Assembly (NCBI RefSeq): GCF_000422505.1
Contig: NZ_KE383866.1
Span: 416,752 to 480,751, forward strand
Source of the DNA: Paenibacillus pinihumi DSM 23905 = JCM 16419
GTDB lineage: Bacteria; Bacillota; Bacilli; Paenibacillales; Paenibacillaceae
Length of the DNA stretch: 64,000 nucleotides
Direction: 5' to 3'
The notes beneath the pieces are model-generated. The model did not search any database. It had not been told where the DNA came from and worked only from the letters and a program-made list of their open reading frames with translations. This document shows, in pieces, positions 44,180 to 54,171 of this stretch. Position numbers and translations under genes: made by a program. The stretch's first letter is position 1; every line of letters starts with the position of its first letter.

Positions 44180-45915
44180 AGATTCAACAACGCATGGCCT
44201 TCCACTTCACGTATCAATTGATCTTCTACTCCCTGGTGATTGTGGCCATTACTCTGATTGCATGCATCCTGTACTTCCTGAACATGAACAATAATGAGAT
44301 ACGCCGGAATTTTCCGGCTGGCGCCCTGCAAATGATTGCTCAGGAAGCTTATTCCAAGGACGGGACGATTACGCTCTCCCCCGAATGGACCAAGCTCATC
44401 GAGGAGAAAGACATGTGGCTGCAGGTTGTCAGTTCCGAAGGAGAGGTAATTTACGCCGTTAATACAACTCCCCATCATGCGTTGCAGACCTCCTACTCCA
44501 CCTCCGAGCTTCTCAATATTCAGGAGACACGGACGCTTGGAATATATTCCGTACTTACACAGTTGAATTTCTCTTTCCAGGACCCGCTTGTGTATATGCT
44601 GGGCTACCAAAGTCCTGATCGTAACCTGCTCGTTGCCTGGTTTGACGCCTACGGACAGCATGGATTCGTGCGCAGCGAAGCGGTTCCCGCCTTGGACCGG
44701 CAACTGCGCGAAACCGGCAGCTATCTGCAGATGATTGACTCTGCTGGTCATACTGTACAAGGCATCGGTGATGAAGCATACATACAGAAGGCGTATCGTC
44801 CGCTGGATATTCTCGCCATCCAGCAGTCGCCCGGCAGCTATGACACGAATATAGTCGCCCATCGGGACAATCGGAGCGGAATGACCTGGATTCTCTACAG
44901 GCCTAATACAGAGGGAGGTCCTGTGAAGCATCCTGTGATGGATACGGCTACGCGTAACCTTATCTGGTTTTCAGGTCTAATTCTACTCTTGGCGATTCCG
45001 CTCTCCATCTGGCACGGCTACCGCTACGCTCAGCCGCTGATTCTGTTTGCAGGCTGGTTCGAACGTATGGGTAAGGGCCAATACAACGAAGTGTTGACAA
45101 CCAAGGACAAGCGCAAGGTATTCCGGCGCAGCGGCATGATGAGAATCCGCTTCAGGCTCTATAAGGAAGTGATTGAATCCTTCTATCAGATGACCCACCA
45201 ATTGGCACAAACAGAGAAGGAGCGCGCGAGACTGGAGAAGACCCAATCGGAGTGGATGTCTGGGATCTCCCACGATCTGCGTACGCCCCTGTCCACCATT
45301 CAGGGCTACGGATATATGCTGGAGAGCCTGCCTGAGCAATGGAGCCAGGAGGAACTGCGAACCATGGGATCGACAATCCGGGAAAAAGGAGATTATATGC
45401 TTGAGCTGATTTCCGACTTTTCTTTGATTCATCAGCTCAAACAGGGAGAACCGATCATCGAGCTTGAGGAGATGGATTTGGATGAGCTGGTGCGATGCTC
45501 CGTGCTGAAGTACGTCAACGATGCCACGATGTCTGAATACCAGTTTCACTACGTTGGGGATGAGCGCCCTATACCTGTACAAGGCAATGAAACCTGGCTG
45601 CAGCGGCTGATGGACAATCTGCTGTCCAACGCCGTAAAGCATAACCTTCCGGGTGTAGTCGTCACCGTCTCTGTCGGCAGGATAAACAACAAGGCATTCA
45701 TCCGGGTCATTGATAATGGCAAAGGAATGGATGAGGAAACGCTGCATCATTTATTCAATCGCTACTACCGTGGAACGAATACAGAAGAATCGACGGCTGG
45801 CTCCGGGCTCGGAATGAGCATCGCCAAAACCATCGTAGAAGCACACGGCGGCGACATCCACGTACAATCCAAATTGTGGCAAGGCACCAAAATTGAGATT
45901 ACGCTACCCTGTTGA
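44176..45915 (+). CDS. Sensor histidine kinase, partner of the OmpR-type regulator
   Basis: A 579-residue kinase. First helix ~14-36, a ~220-residue outside sensor domain, a second helix (LIWFSGLILLLAIPLSIWHG), a HAMP-like linker and the phospho-acceptor SEWMSGISHDLRTPLSTIQG. The ATPase domain has NAVKHN (N-box), VIDNGKGM and GSGLGMSIAKTI. The outside domain is not recognised, so the signal is unknown. A good terminator follows. Confidence 0.88.
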   Translation: MKIQQRMAFHFTYQLIFYSLVIVAITLIACILYFLNMNNNEIRRNFPAGALQMIAQEAYSKDGTITLSPEWTKLIEEKDMWLQVVSSEGEVIYAVNTTPHHALQTSYSTSELLNIQETRTLGIYSVLTQLNFSFQDPLVYMLGYQSPDRNLLVAWFDAYGQHGFVRSEAVPALDRQLRETGSYLQMIDSAGHTVQGIGDEAYIQKAYRPLDILAIQQSPGSYDTNIVAHRDNRSGMTWILYRPNTEGGPVKHPVMDTATRNLIWFSGLILLLAIPLSIWHGYRYAQPLILFAGWFERMGKGQYNEVLTTKDKRKVFRRSGMMRIRFRLYKEVIESFYQMTHQLAQTEKERARLEKTQSEWMSGISHDLRTPLSTIQGYGYMLESLPEQWSQEELRTMGSTIREKGDYMLELISDFSLIHQLKQGEPIIELEEMDLDELVRCSVLKYVNDATMSEYQFHYVGDERPIPVQGNETWLQRLMDNLLSNAVKHNLPGVVVTVSVGRINNKAFIRVIDNGKGMDEETLHHLFNRYYRGTNTEESTAGSGLGMSIAKTIVEAHGGDIHVQSKLWQGTKIEITLPC

Positions 45916-45939
45916 GCGTTCGGCTGGAAAGTTAAAAAT

Positions 45940-45978
45940 GGCGAAGAACCTGTATTGTTAAAGGTTCTTCGCCGTTTT
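45940..45978 (+). terminator. Terminator after the kinase gene
   Basis: GGCGAAGAACCT pairs perfectly with AGGTTCTTCGCC, followed by GTTTTGC. Confidence 0.8.
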
Positions 45979-46060
45979 GCTTCCCTTCGGGCCCGTAATC
46001 GGAAATGCCTATTCGCAAACTTCCTTGTAATATCAGAACATACTAAATTGGAACGATTCG

Positions 46061-47401
46061 TTACTCATTCAAATACGTCTTCACCCGGTTTTGAATCAGC
46101 TTGCTGACTTCTTCCGCAGATTTCTGCCCGTTCATGAACGTATTGAACTCCTCCATAGCGATCATTAGCACTTTCATATCGCTGAATCTGCGGAAATTTG
46201 CCTCCGAGATTTGCTTTTCTACCACTTCAATCCGTTTTTTTACCGTTTCCCCATCCGGCAGCATATCTTGGGGGATCATCGTTTCCAGCGTTCCGCTCTC
46301 GATTTTTTGCAATATCTCATTAAATTTGTTGCTGGTGACGTCTTTATTTATTGGCAATCCCATGAGATTCGGGGAAGCTTGCATGTTTTCGGAAAGCAAA
46401 AATCTAATGAATGCCCATGCTTCCTGTTGAACGCCGGATTTGCTGTTTATTCCCAAACTGTACGTGGGTTTGAACGGTGCACCGTAATTTTTCTCGCTTG
46501 CGCTCGGCTTCTGGTAATAATCCAGGCCTTGCCGCATCGTCAGTGCCTGCTCGGGACTGTATATGTCAGCCATTTGAAATGCCGCCTGGTCGTCATCGAA
46601 CGACATCCCTTCGCTTAGCAAGCCTTCGTCATACATGGACTTGATTTCCGCCATCATATTGCGGAATGAATCCGAGTCAAAGTCCGGCTGGCCCTGCCCC
46701 ACGAGCTGAGCATAATTGTCCTCGATGAAATCAAAGAGCAGCGACGTCGGATGCAGGTTAATAAGCTTATCGGAACCGCCTTGTTCCTTCAAATTTTGGG
46801 CGACTTCTTTGAATTGGGTCCAGTTCCACGATTCATTATTTTCAACTGAAATATTCGCCTTCTTCAATAGCCCGGTATTTCCCTGAAACAGGGAAAGCGA
46901 GAAGGAGATCGGCATGGCATACAGACCATCCCCGTCTTGCGACGCCTTCAAAATATTGGTATACAGCGTATTTTGATCAAATGAGCTGTCTTTGGACAAC
47001 AGATCATTCAAGTTGACGAGCAGTTTCTTCTCAACGAATTTGTCCTGGGGCAACTCGCTCATGAGAATAATATCGGCCCCCTTGCCGGAAATGACCTGCG
47101 TCGTCACCGATTGCACGTACTTTTCTACATCGGCCAGTGAGAGGGACTCCATGGACATGCCGCCTCCCCCGGTATCCTCCGACACTTTATATTCCTTCAT
47201 TTCGATATGAATATTTTTATGCTGTTCCTCAAATTTTTGCACCGCGTTTTCCAGGAAACGATCCTTCCTCATAACCGATATAACGACAGTTTTCCGGTCG
47301 CCCTCCGTTTCCCCTTTGGGAACGCTTCCCCCGTTGCCGGAACAGGCGGATAACAATAGAACGGTGGACAACATGACTAATATTTTTTTCAAATGAATCA
47401 T
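46061..47401 (-). CDS. Extracellular solute-binding lipoprotein (family 1)
   Basis: A 446-residue lipoprotein with lipobox LLLSAC. The mature protein has TVVISVMRKDRFLENAVQKF, GADIILMSELPQDKFVEKKL, and LTMRQGLDYYQKPSASEKNY, and matches sugar-type binding proteins in overall plan. It is last in an operon of two permeases and an HlyD-like adaptor, only 4 bases after the adaptor stop. Ligand unknown. Confidence 0.83.
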   Translation of the reverse strand: MIHLKKILVMLSTVLLLSACSGNGGSVPKGETEGDRKTVVISVMRKDRFLENAVQKFEEQHKNIHIEMKEYKVSEDTGGGGMSMESLSLADVEKYVQSVTTQVISGKGADIILMSELPQDKFVEKKLLVNLNDLLSKDSSFDQNTLYTNILKASQDGDGLYAMPISFSLSLFQGNTGLLKKANISVENNESWNWTQFKEVAQNLKEQGGSDKLINLHPTSLLFDFIEDNYAQLVGQGQPDFDSDSFRNMMAEIKSMYDEGLLSEGMSFDDDQAAFQMADIYSPEQALTMRQGLDYYQKPSASEKNYGAPFKPTYSLGINSKSGVQQEAWAFIRFLLSENMQASPNLMGLPINKDVTSNKFNEILQKIESGTLETMIPQDMLPDGETVKKRIEVVEKQISEANFRRFSDMKVLMIAMEEFNTFMNGQKSAEEVSKLIQNRVKTYLNE

Positions 47402-47405
47402 CCTC

Positions 47406-48563
47406 TCAATTTAATCGAACCCGGTTGCCATTCTGCAGCGGTTCACTCGACTCTGCAACAATTTCCTCTTCCAGGTAGACGCCTCCAAGCACGACGATCT
47501 CCTCGTCATTCCCTTTTCCTGTCTTCACGTACGCCTTCTGGACCGTGTACGTGTTGCCAATTGAGCTTCGATTCTCACGAACGACGAATACGTAGCTTCC
47601 GGAGCTGTCTTTTTTGAGCCACTTTTTGTTAATGACGATCCCTTGATCTTCGAACGGCTTCTCCAGATTAATGCTGGCGGATTCACCTCCCTGAAGACCG
47701 CCTTGCGGCACGTGGACAACAATCGTTTTTTGAGCCTTGGAGCTTCCATTGGCACCTCCGTCTTGCATGCCGTTATCTGTGTCCGGCTTGCTTCCAGAAC
47801 CTCCGCTGCCGCTTCCCTGGGAAGCGGTCTTGATTTCGGCAATTGTTCCTTCAATCTGCCGCCGCTTGACTTCATCAACGTTAACCGTCACGTTCTCGCC
47901 CTTTCGCATCAAATCCGCGGACTCCTTATCCACCGTGAAGGTGAATTGGAATCCCTCGCCGGCTTTCACCAGCGTGAGCACCGGCTGCCCTTCGGGAACG
48001 CTCATGCCTTCCTCGGCTTCAAGATTTGCCACTTTGCCGTCCGCAGGCGCTATCAGCGTGCTTTTACGCTCCAGGTCTTTGCGGAGCGTTTCGATTCTCC
48101 GCAACGCGATGTCGCGATCCAATTTGTCCAATTCCAGGTCACGTTTTGCTTTGCGAATCTCCGCCTCGTCACTCGATTGGTGGGCAGCCACGAACCTTTC
48201 CTGGAGCAGCTCCCGGTTTAAGGTTCGTTTCTTCAGCTCGTCCTCCGCATCAAGAATCTGCTGCTGCATCTCGGTTCCGTCGAACGTAACCAGAATCTGG
48301 CCCTTTTTTACTTGTTCGTCATTGCGGACATGCACCTTCACCACCTTCCAGCTGCTGTCGCTTTTTAACTCGGTTTGCCGCCGGGGCGTGATCACACCAC
48401 TTCCTTCGATGCGGTGGGTCATCGTTTTTTGCGCAGGCTTTTCTGTCGCCACTTTGGGCAGCAATGCGGTTTGCAATGTTTGGCTAAACAATGTCAACCC
48501 CGCCAATATAAGCAGGAAAGCAGCAAGGGCAATGCCGGCGATCCGTTGTCTTTGCATGACCAT
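47406..48563 (-). CDS. HlyD/RND-type membrane fusion (adaptor) protein
   Basis: A 385-residue protein with one N-terminal helix (GIALAAFLLILAGLTLFSQT). The barrel-sandwich halves are RIEGSGVITPRRQTELKSDS and STLIAPADGKVANLEAEEGM SVPEGQP, with a coiled coil between (~105-175). A Gly/Ser-rich insert lies near 250-280 (SQGSGSGGSGSKPDTDNG). Such adaptors usually accompany MacB-like exporters, so its place between an importer permease and a binding protein is unusual. AGGAGAAGG precedes ATG. Confidence 0.83.
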   Translation of the reverse strand: MVMQRQRIAGIALAAFLLILAGLTLFSQTLQTALLPKVATEKPAQKTMTHRIEGSGVITPRRQTELKSDSSWKVVKVHVRNDEQVKKGQILVTFDGTEMQQQILDAEDELKKRTLNRELLQERFVAAHQSSDEAEIRKAKRDLELDKLDRDIALRRIETLRKDLERKSTLIAPADGKVANLEAEEGMSVPEGQPVLTLVKAGEGFQFTFTVDKESADLMRKGENVTVNVDEVKRRQIEGTIAEIKTASQGSGSGGSGSKPDTDNGMQDGGANGSSKAQKTIVVHVPQGGLQGGESASINLEKPFEDQGIVINKKWLKKDSSGSYVFVVRENRSSIGNTYTVQKAYVKTGKGNDEEIVVLGGVYLEEEIVAESSEPLQNGNRVRLN

Positions 48564-48581
48564 GTTGCCTTCTCCTTTCGA

Positions 48582-49436
48582 TCAGCCTTTCACGCCGGAA
48601 AGCTGGATTCCTTCAATAAAATACCGTTCGGCGCTTAGGAACAGGAGCACCATGGGCATCATGTACACGACCGAGACAGCAAACGAGACGCCTAGCGCAT
48701 CGTCCTGAATGCGGGAAAGAAAAACCGATAGCGGCTGCATTGCGGCTTCCTGCAAAAAAATGAGCGGCTGCTCAACCATATTCCAATAGTCGACGAACAG
48801 GAGCACGATGAGTGCAGCAATGCCCGGCTTCACCATCGGCAGCACAATGGATATAAAGATGCGCCAGTATCCCGCCCCGTCCATTTTCGCCGCTTCGACA
48901 AAAGCCGAATGGATGTGGAGCATGAATTGCCGCAGCAGAAACACGCCGAAGGCGCCGAACACGCCAGGCAATATGATGGAGCCGGGGTGGTTCATGAGGC
49001 CCAGCCGGTCAACCATCAAATAGTTGGGCACGAGTGTCACCTGAAACGGCATCAGCATTGTCATCAGGTAAAGGAAAAACAATCCGTCCCTGCCCGGAAA
49101 ATTAAGCTTGCCGAATGCGAACGCGGCGAGTGTTGCCACTGACGCTTGCCCGATAATAATGGGAGCCACAAGCCATACGGAATTCCAGAACAGATACAGA
49201 AATTTCGGCGTCGCGATCAATACTTTGTCGTATTGCTGGAACGACACCCAGTCGGGGATCCATTTGAGATTGACGAATACGTTCGTGTCGGTTTTACCCA
49301 GCATGCGATAATTCGCCATAATTTCCCGCTCCGCCATAAATGAACTGACGATGGTCAAGGCGACGGGCATCAGCAGCAGGACGGCGATCGCGATCAGCAA
49401 TAACGAGCGCAGCAGCGGTGTGCCCCATTGCTTCAT
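48582..49436 (-). CDS. CUT1-type ABC permease (MalG-like)
   Basis: About 284 residues, six helices, EAA loop SAFVEAAKMDGAGYWRIFIS. Marks include MLMPFQVTLVPNYLMVDRLG and PGVFGAFGVFLLRQFMLHI. The start is probably the ATG at 49436 or the GTG before it; AAGGGG lies upstream. The C-terminal tail is SAERYFIEGIQLSGVKG, the conserved CUT1 ending. Confidence 0.87.
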   Translation of the reverse strand: MKQWGTPLLRSLLLIAIAVLLLMPVALTIVSSFMAEREIMANYRMLGKTDTNVFVNLKWIPDWVSFQQYDKVLIATPKFLYLFWNSVWLVAPIIIGQASVATLAAFAFGKLNFPGRDGLFFLYLMTMLMPFQVTLVPNYLMVDRLGLMNHPGSIILPGVFGAFGVFLLRQFMLHIHSAFVEAAKMDGAGYWRIFISIVLPMVKPGIAALIVLLFVDYWNMVEQPLIFLQEAAMQPLSVFLSRIQDDALGVSFAVSVVYMMPMVLLFLSAERYFIEGIQLSGVKG

Positions 49437-49470
49437 CACGTCATTCACCCCTTTCACTTCTATGTTGCGC

Positions 49471-50337
49471 TTACTCCATATAAGAGCGGAAAATCCGCTC
49501 CGTGCGGAACAGGATGATCACGAGTGCTGTAATGCAAAGCGCCATCAACACCGCCGCGGAAGACACTTTCTGAATATCGAGGGACAGGAACATATTGTTC
49601 ATGTAATGCTGAATCATATAGATCCGGTCATGCGGATAAGCGCCGGCGACGAGGTACGTCTCGCGGAACACCTTGAACGAATTCAGCACGGACATCAGCA
49701 CGACCAGAAACGTCGTCGGTGTCAAATAGGTGAGCGTAATCCCGAACAACTTGCGAACGGGACCTGCCCCTTCCAGATTGGCAATTTCATAATATTGATC
49801 CGGAATGTTCTGCAAGCCGGCCAGGAACAGGATGACGTTGTATCCGATGTTCTTCCATACATAGACCAGCACAATCACAAAGCCGGCCCACTCGGATTTC
49901 ATCCAATCGTGACGGCTATAGCCGAAATGCTCCAAAACAGCATTTAAGCTGCCGTTCCAGTCAAACAGAATTTGCCAGACAAGCACTATTGAAGCCACCG
50001 GCACAACAAGCGGCAGCACATAAGCCGTGCGCAGCCAATTCCGGAAGAATACCCGCTGGTTCAGAAGCAACGCCAGCAAGAGCGAAAGGGCGACGAGGAT
50101 CGGCACGCTGATTGCGGTGAACCAGAACGTATTGGACGCCGCTTTCTGAAATGAGGAACTGAGGAGCAGCTCCCTGTAATTGTCCAGCGTGAAGCTTCCC
50201 CCGAGCCGATCCTGAAAAGAGTTCAGAATGCTCTGGCCGAACGGAATCACATAGAAGACGGAAAACCCCGCCAGGCTCGGAGCCAGAAAAACAAGGGCAA
50301 CCAATAGCTCCTTGCGGGCCAGACGGTACAATTTCAT
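49471..50337 (-). CDS. CUT1-type ABC permease (MalF-like)
   Basis: A 288-residue permease, first in its operon. Marks include LVALVFLAPSLAGFSVFYVI, PLVVPVASIVLVWQILFDWN, and GFVIVLVYVWKNIGYNVILF. The EAA loop is degenerate (QYYEIANLEGAGPVRKLFGI), with Ile for the first Ala. GGAGG lies before ATG. Divergent from the two-component genes at 50505, which probably control it. Confidence 0.85.
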   Translation of the reverse strand: MKLYRLARKELLVALVFLAPSLAGFSVFYVIPFGQSILNSFQDRLGGSFTLDNYRELLLSSSFQKAASNTFWFTAISVPILVALSLLLALLLNQRVFFRNWLRTAYVLPLVVPVASIVLVWQILFDWNGSLNAVLEHFGYSRHDWMKSEWAGFVIVLVYVWKNIGYNVILFLAGLQNIPDQYYEIANLEGAGPVRKLFGITLTYLTPTTFLVVLMSVLNSFKVFRETYLVAGAYPHDRIYMIQHYMNNMFLSLDIQKVSSAAVLMALCITALVIILFRTERIFRSYME

Positions 50338-50504
50338 GAAGAAACCTCCAATCGGGAGCCGATATGTGCGACAGGTTTACGTCCATTAGTTTACAAACAC
50401 TTCTGGGGAGTTAATATGAAAGCAATGTGGAAAAAGTGTGGCATCGCTTCGCAGACAAACCTTTTATGATAGAATGGTTTCGATAAATATATGGAGGTTG
50501 CTGC

Positions 50505-51218
50505 ATGAAGTCCTATCAAATTGCCATAGTCGATGACGATGCCCAGATCCGGAAAATCGTGGAGGCTTATTTACATAAAGAAGGATACCGTACAATTACA
50601 CTGTCGACGGCAGAAGAAGCGTGGGAGCTATGGGAAAGCGATCCGCCGGATATGTGGATTCTCGACATCATGCTCCCGGGGATGAACGGCTTCGATTTGT
50701 GCCGGCAAATCCGCAAGGAGGCGGAAGTGCCGATCGTCATGATCTCGGCCCGCGATGAAGAAGTGGACCGCATCCTCGGGCTTGAGCTCGGAGGCGACGA
50801 TTACTTGACGAAGCCGTTCAGCCCGAGGGAACTAGTCGCGCGTGTGAACCGCTTGTTCCAGCGTATCGGCTCCATTCGCCAAGCCCAGGAGAATCCTGTC
50901 CCTTCGCTGCCCGGGGGTAAAGTGATCGAGGTTGGGGAGCTGCGGATTGTTCTGGAGGAACGCCGCGTGTTCTGGCGCGGGGAAGAAGTCGAGATGACGC
51001 TGAAGGAACTGGAACTTCTGCAGACGTTGTCCGAGCAGCCGAATCGGGCGTTCACACGGGACGAGCTGCTTACGTTAATTTGGGGAGACAACTATTACGG
51101 CTACGACCGGGCAATTGACGATCTTGTGAAGCGGCTGCGGAGAAAAATCAAGGATCTTCCGGTCGATACGGTAAGAGGACATGGCTATCGGCTGCGGACG
51201 GAAAGGACGGGGCAATAA
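50505..51218 (+). CDS. OmpR-family response regulator
   Basis: A 237-residue regulator: receiver AIVDDDAQIRKIVEAYLHKE, phospho-Asp in DMWILDIMLPGMNG, DDYLTKPFSPRE; winged helix PNRAFTRDELLTLIWGDNYY GYDRAIDDLVKRLRRK. GGAGG lies before ATG, and a TATGAT/TAGAAT -10 region precedes it. It is divergent from the permease-HlyD operon. Confidence 0.88.
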   Translation: MKSYQIAIVDDDAQIRKIVEAYLHKEGYRTITLSTAEEAWELWESDPPDMWILDIMLPGMNGFDLCRQIRKEAEVPIVMISARDEEVDRILGLELGGDDYLTKPFSPRELVARVNRLFQRIGSIRQAQENPVPSLPGGKVIEVGELRIVLEERRVFWRGEEVEMTLKELELLQTLSEQPNRAFTRDELLTLIWGDNYYGYDRAIDDLVKRLRRKIKDLPVDTVRGHGYRLRTERTGQ

Positions 51219-51219
51219 A

Positions 51220-52590
51220 ATGAGAATGATTTACCGGCTTCATCTATCATTTGCATTGCTGCTGCTATGTATTTTGGCGGTTACCGCTGTTCTGATTTAT
51301 CCGCTGCTGCTTGACACTTTGGTGGACAGCCAGCGGAAAGAGCTTCGTAATCAAGCCAGCATGCTCATGGGTTTATCTCCAGTCATGCCGCTCATGCCGG
51401 CGCAAGAAGCAGATACGCAGAGAGACTATAATATGATGCCTGTTGCCGGAATTACGAACGCATTATTGATTGCACCCGGGGAGAAAGTCGTCTACACCAA
51501 CCTGAACAGCGAAGCGACGACAGAGCTGATGGAATTATCCAAGCTGGACCTCCCCGGATCAAGATCCATATGGCAAGGAAAGGATGACCAATATATCGTC
51601 GAAACGCTCACGGCAACCCATAGCATTGAGCCGGACAGTCTGGGTGTCACGGCAGTGGTAGCAACCCCGCTAAGCAAGATCAAAGCGATGCAGATCTCTT
51701 TGTTTAAACGGTTGATGATTATCCTGTCTGTCGGAGTGATTGTCGCTTTCCTGCTGAGCATGCTGATCACGAAAAGACTCGTCAAGCCGCTCGGGGATTT
51801 GAGGAAGGAACTGAACAAGGTGAAATCGCGCCGCTTCTCTGAAGTTCAACTGGTCGAAACGGGAGGCGAAATCGGAGAAGTCGCGAAGACGGTCTATACT
51901 CTCGCTGGCGAGTTGGAGACATACCAGCGTACGCAAAAGCAATTTTTTCAAAACACCTCGCATGAGTTGAAAACGCCGCTCATGTCCATTCAAGGATATG
52001 CCGAGGGCATCAAGGACGGCATCTTCACAGGGGATGAGGCCAATACTGGTTTGGATGTCATCGCCAAAGAATGCGAACGATTGAAAAAAATCGTGACGGA
52101 AATGATTCTTCTCGCCAAGCTGGAAAGCGAAGAAGGCATCTTTCACATGGACCGTGTTCCGGTAAGGGAATTAATTTCAGAGACATTAGAGCGAATCAAC
52201 CCGCTACTCGTCAAAAACGGCTTGCGGATCGAGATGAACGGATTTGATAACGACCAGGAGTGGTGGATCTATGCCGACCGGGAGAAAGTGCTGCAAGCGA
52301 TGATCAATATTCTGGGCAACGCGACCCGATATGCCAAGGAAACGATTCGCATCCAAATTTCTATAAGCGCCGAAGGGATCGACATCGGAATCACTGACGA
52401 CGGCGAAGGGATTCCCGAACCGTTATTATCCCAGCTTTTTGAGCGGTTTGCGAAAGGAAAGAACGGAGAGACTGGCCTGGGCCTGGCCATTTCCCGCGCT
52501 ATCGTTGAGCGGTGCCGCGGCCGCATTTCGGCCCATAACGAGCCAGGCGGCGGCGCAGCGTTTGTTTTGCGTTTTCCAACCCTTTCCTAG
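51220..52590 (+). CDS. Sensor histidine kinase
   Basis: About 456 residues: helix ~7-26, a ~135-residue outside loop, second helix (LMIILSVGVIVAFLLSMLIT), HAMP, phospho-acceptor FQNTSHELKTPLMSIQGYAE, and ATPase motifs NATRYAKETI, ITDDGEGIPE and GETGLGLAISRAI. It begins one base after the regulator stop. Likely senses the compound or stress handled by the divergent permease-HlyD operon. Confidence 0.88.
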   Translation: MRMIYRLHLSFALLLLCILAVTAVLIYPLLLDTLVDSQRKELRNQASMLMGLSPVMPLMPAQEADTQRDYNMMPVAGITNALLIAPGEKVVYTNLNSEATTELMELSKLDLPGSRSIWQGKDDQYIVETLTATHSIEPDSLGVTAVVATPLSKIKAMQISLFKRLMIILSVGVIVAFLLSMLITKRLVKPLGDLRKELNKVKSRRFSEVQLVETGGEIGEVAKTVYTLAGELETYQRTQKQFFQNTSHELKTPLMSIQGYAEGIKDGIFTGDEANTGLDVIAKECERLKKIVTEMILLAKLESEEGIFHMDRVPVRELISETLERINPLLVKNGLRIEMNGFDNDQEWWIYADREKVLQAMINILGNATRYAKETIRIQISISAEGIDIGITDDGEGIPEPLLSQLFERFAKGKNGETGLGLAISRAIVERCRGRISAHNEPGGGAAFVLRFPTLS

Positions 52591-52639
52591 ATTGTACACA
52601 TTGGGCTGCAAACATGGCGACAGCTCAAACATATAAAAA

Positions 52640-52679
52640 CAGAGTGCCAATAAGGTCCTCTGGACTTTTCGACACTCTG
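52640..52679. terminator. Hairpin between convergent genes
   Basis: CAGAGTG / CACTCTG outer stem with an inner GGTCC/GGAC stem. It separates the kinase gene from the minus-strand efflux relic. Confidence 0.55.
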
Positions 52680-52705
52680 ATGAAATTTTGCTTAAATGAA
52701 TAACG

Positions 52706-54122
52706 TTAACAATCGTTATCTGCAGCGGCAACCTTGCCTTTCTTGAGCATGACGAAGGCAACCAGGATGCCAAGCAACGTAACGATGGCCGTGACGACAA
52801 ATGCAGTTTGAATAGACTGATTTAACTCAGAGGGACTCATTACCTCCAATGATACATTTGAACCTGATCCCGAGGAGATCATTGCCATAATGACTGCCAG
52901 ACCGATCACGCCGCCGATTTGCTGCCCGGTCGTGATCAGTGCAGAGGCTACGCCTTGCTCCTTGGAATTGACTCCCGTGCTGCCAGCGATGAACATTGCC
53001 GTGAACACGAACCCTTGACCAATGCCGATAATGATGGTCCCCGGAATGAAGCCCCATGCGGAGCCTGTTGCCGACAATTGGGTCAGCAGCAGGAACCCGA
53101 CAGTTCCAAGTCCCATTCCCGTAGCAATCGTCCCGACGACTCCAATCTTCGCGAACATGACGTTAATTAACCTTGCCCCCAGGAAAGCGCTGATCGTCAG
53201 AGGCAAGAAAGTGAGACCGGATTGGATAGCTGAATAGTGTAGAACATTTTGCGTATAAAGCGTCAAAAAGTAATAAAGCGTGCCAAATGAGGCAGAGAAA
53301 AGAAAGGCGGTCAACGCACCACCGGTCAGGTTGCGATTGCGGAATAACCTGAAGGACATCAATGGCTCTCTCGAACGCCGCTCGATGATGACGAAGGCGA
53401 ACAGAGAGATGGCTCCGAGCACAATAAAAGGCAGTGTGCGGGAGGCAAGCCATCCTTCAACCGGCGATTGAATCAGAAAGTAAACGATAAGGAGCAATCC
53501 TGCCGTAACTGTAATCGTGCCTGCAACGTCGAAATGCCTTGTCTCGGATATCGTCTTGCTTTCCTTGAGCACGATTGGTGCCAACACTACAGTGAGAATT
53601 GCAATCGGAACATTCACGAAGAACGTGGCTTCCCACCCGATGTAGCTGGTCAATACACCGCCCAGCAGCAAGCCAAGTGACATGCCAAAACCGCCCATTG
53701 CTGCCCAAATACCCATGGCACGGTTGCGCTCAACTCCTTCTTCGAAGTTGGAAATGATCAGCGACAATGTCGCCGGAGACAGCAATGCTCCGCCCAGGCC
53801 TTGTAGTCCTCAGGCGACAATTAGCATCAGCTGTGACTCCGACAATCCCCCCAAGCAGCGAACCTAAACCGAATAAAATCATGGCGACTATGAACATGCG
53901 GCGTCTTCCCAACAGGTCGGATAGCCGTCCGCCGATTAATAAAAAACCGCCGAATACGAGAGAATAAGCACTGATTACCCATTGAAGATGGTTTGCGGAG
54001 AAGCCTAATGCTTCCCCGAGAGATGGCATGGCGACGAAAATAATTGTGTAATCGAGTGCCATCATCAGCTGTGATATAGCCAGAATGAATAGAGCCAATC
54101 CTTTCAACTGTTTTGAATGCAT
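52706..54122 (-). pseudogene. Broken DHA2-type MFS multidrug efflux gene
   Basis: The N-terminal part (LALFILAISQLMMALDYTII, GRLSDLLGRRRMFIVAMILF) and the C-terminal part (LLSPATLSLIISNFEEGVER onward, 14-TM DHA2 family) are in different frames. A +1 insertion in a G6 run (C6 at 53847-53852) shifts the frame, and after correction an in-frame TGA replaces the expected Arg in LIVARGLQGLG. Two lesions argue for real loss. The TetR gene upstream is intact. Confidence 0.8.
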
Positions 54123-54143
54123 TGAATTTCGCCCTCCAATTAC

Positions 54144-54157
54144 AGACCATTCGGTCT
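54144..54157 (-). promoter_or_regulatory. TetR-type operator before the MFS relic
   Basis: AGACC ATTC GGTCT, a perfect 5-4-5 palindrome 22 bases upstream of the MFS start. Confidence 0.5.
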
Positions 54158-54171
54158 AATTTAGTCGTTTT

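Noticed and set aside
47737..48708. A 323-codon open frame opposite the HlyD-like gene
   Set aside because: Shadow of the adaptor coding sequence; Ser/Pro-rich composition without domains.
50416..50469. A 17-codon frame (MKAMWKKCGIASQTNLL) with GGGGAG upstream in the divergent promoter region
   Set aside because: Too short and without a leader-peptide or terminator structure; it overlaps the likely promoter of the response regulator.
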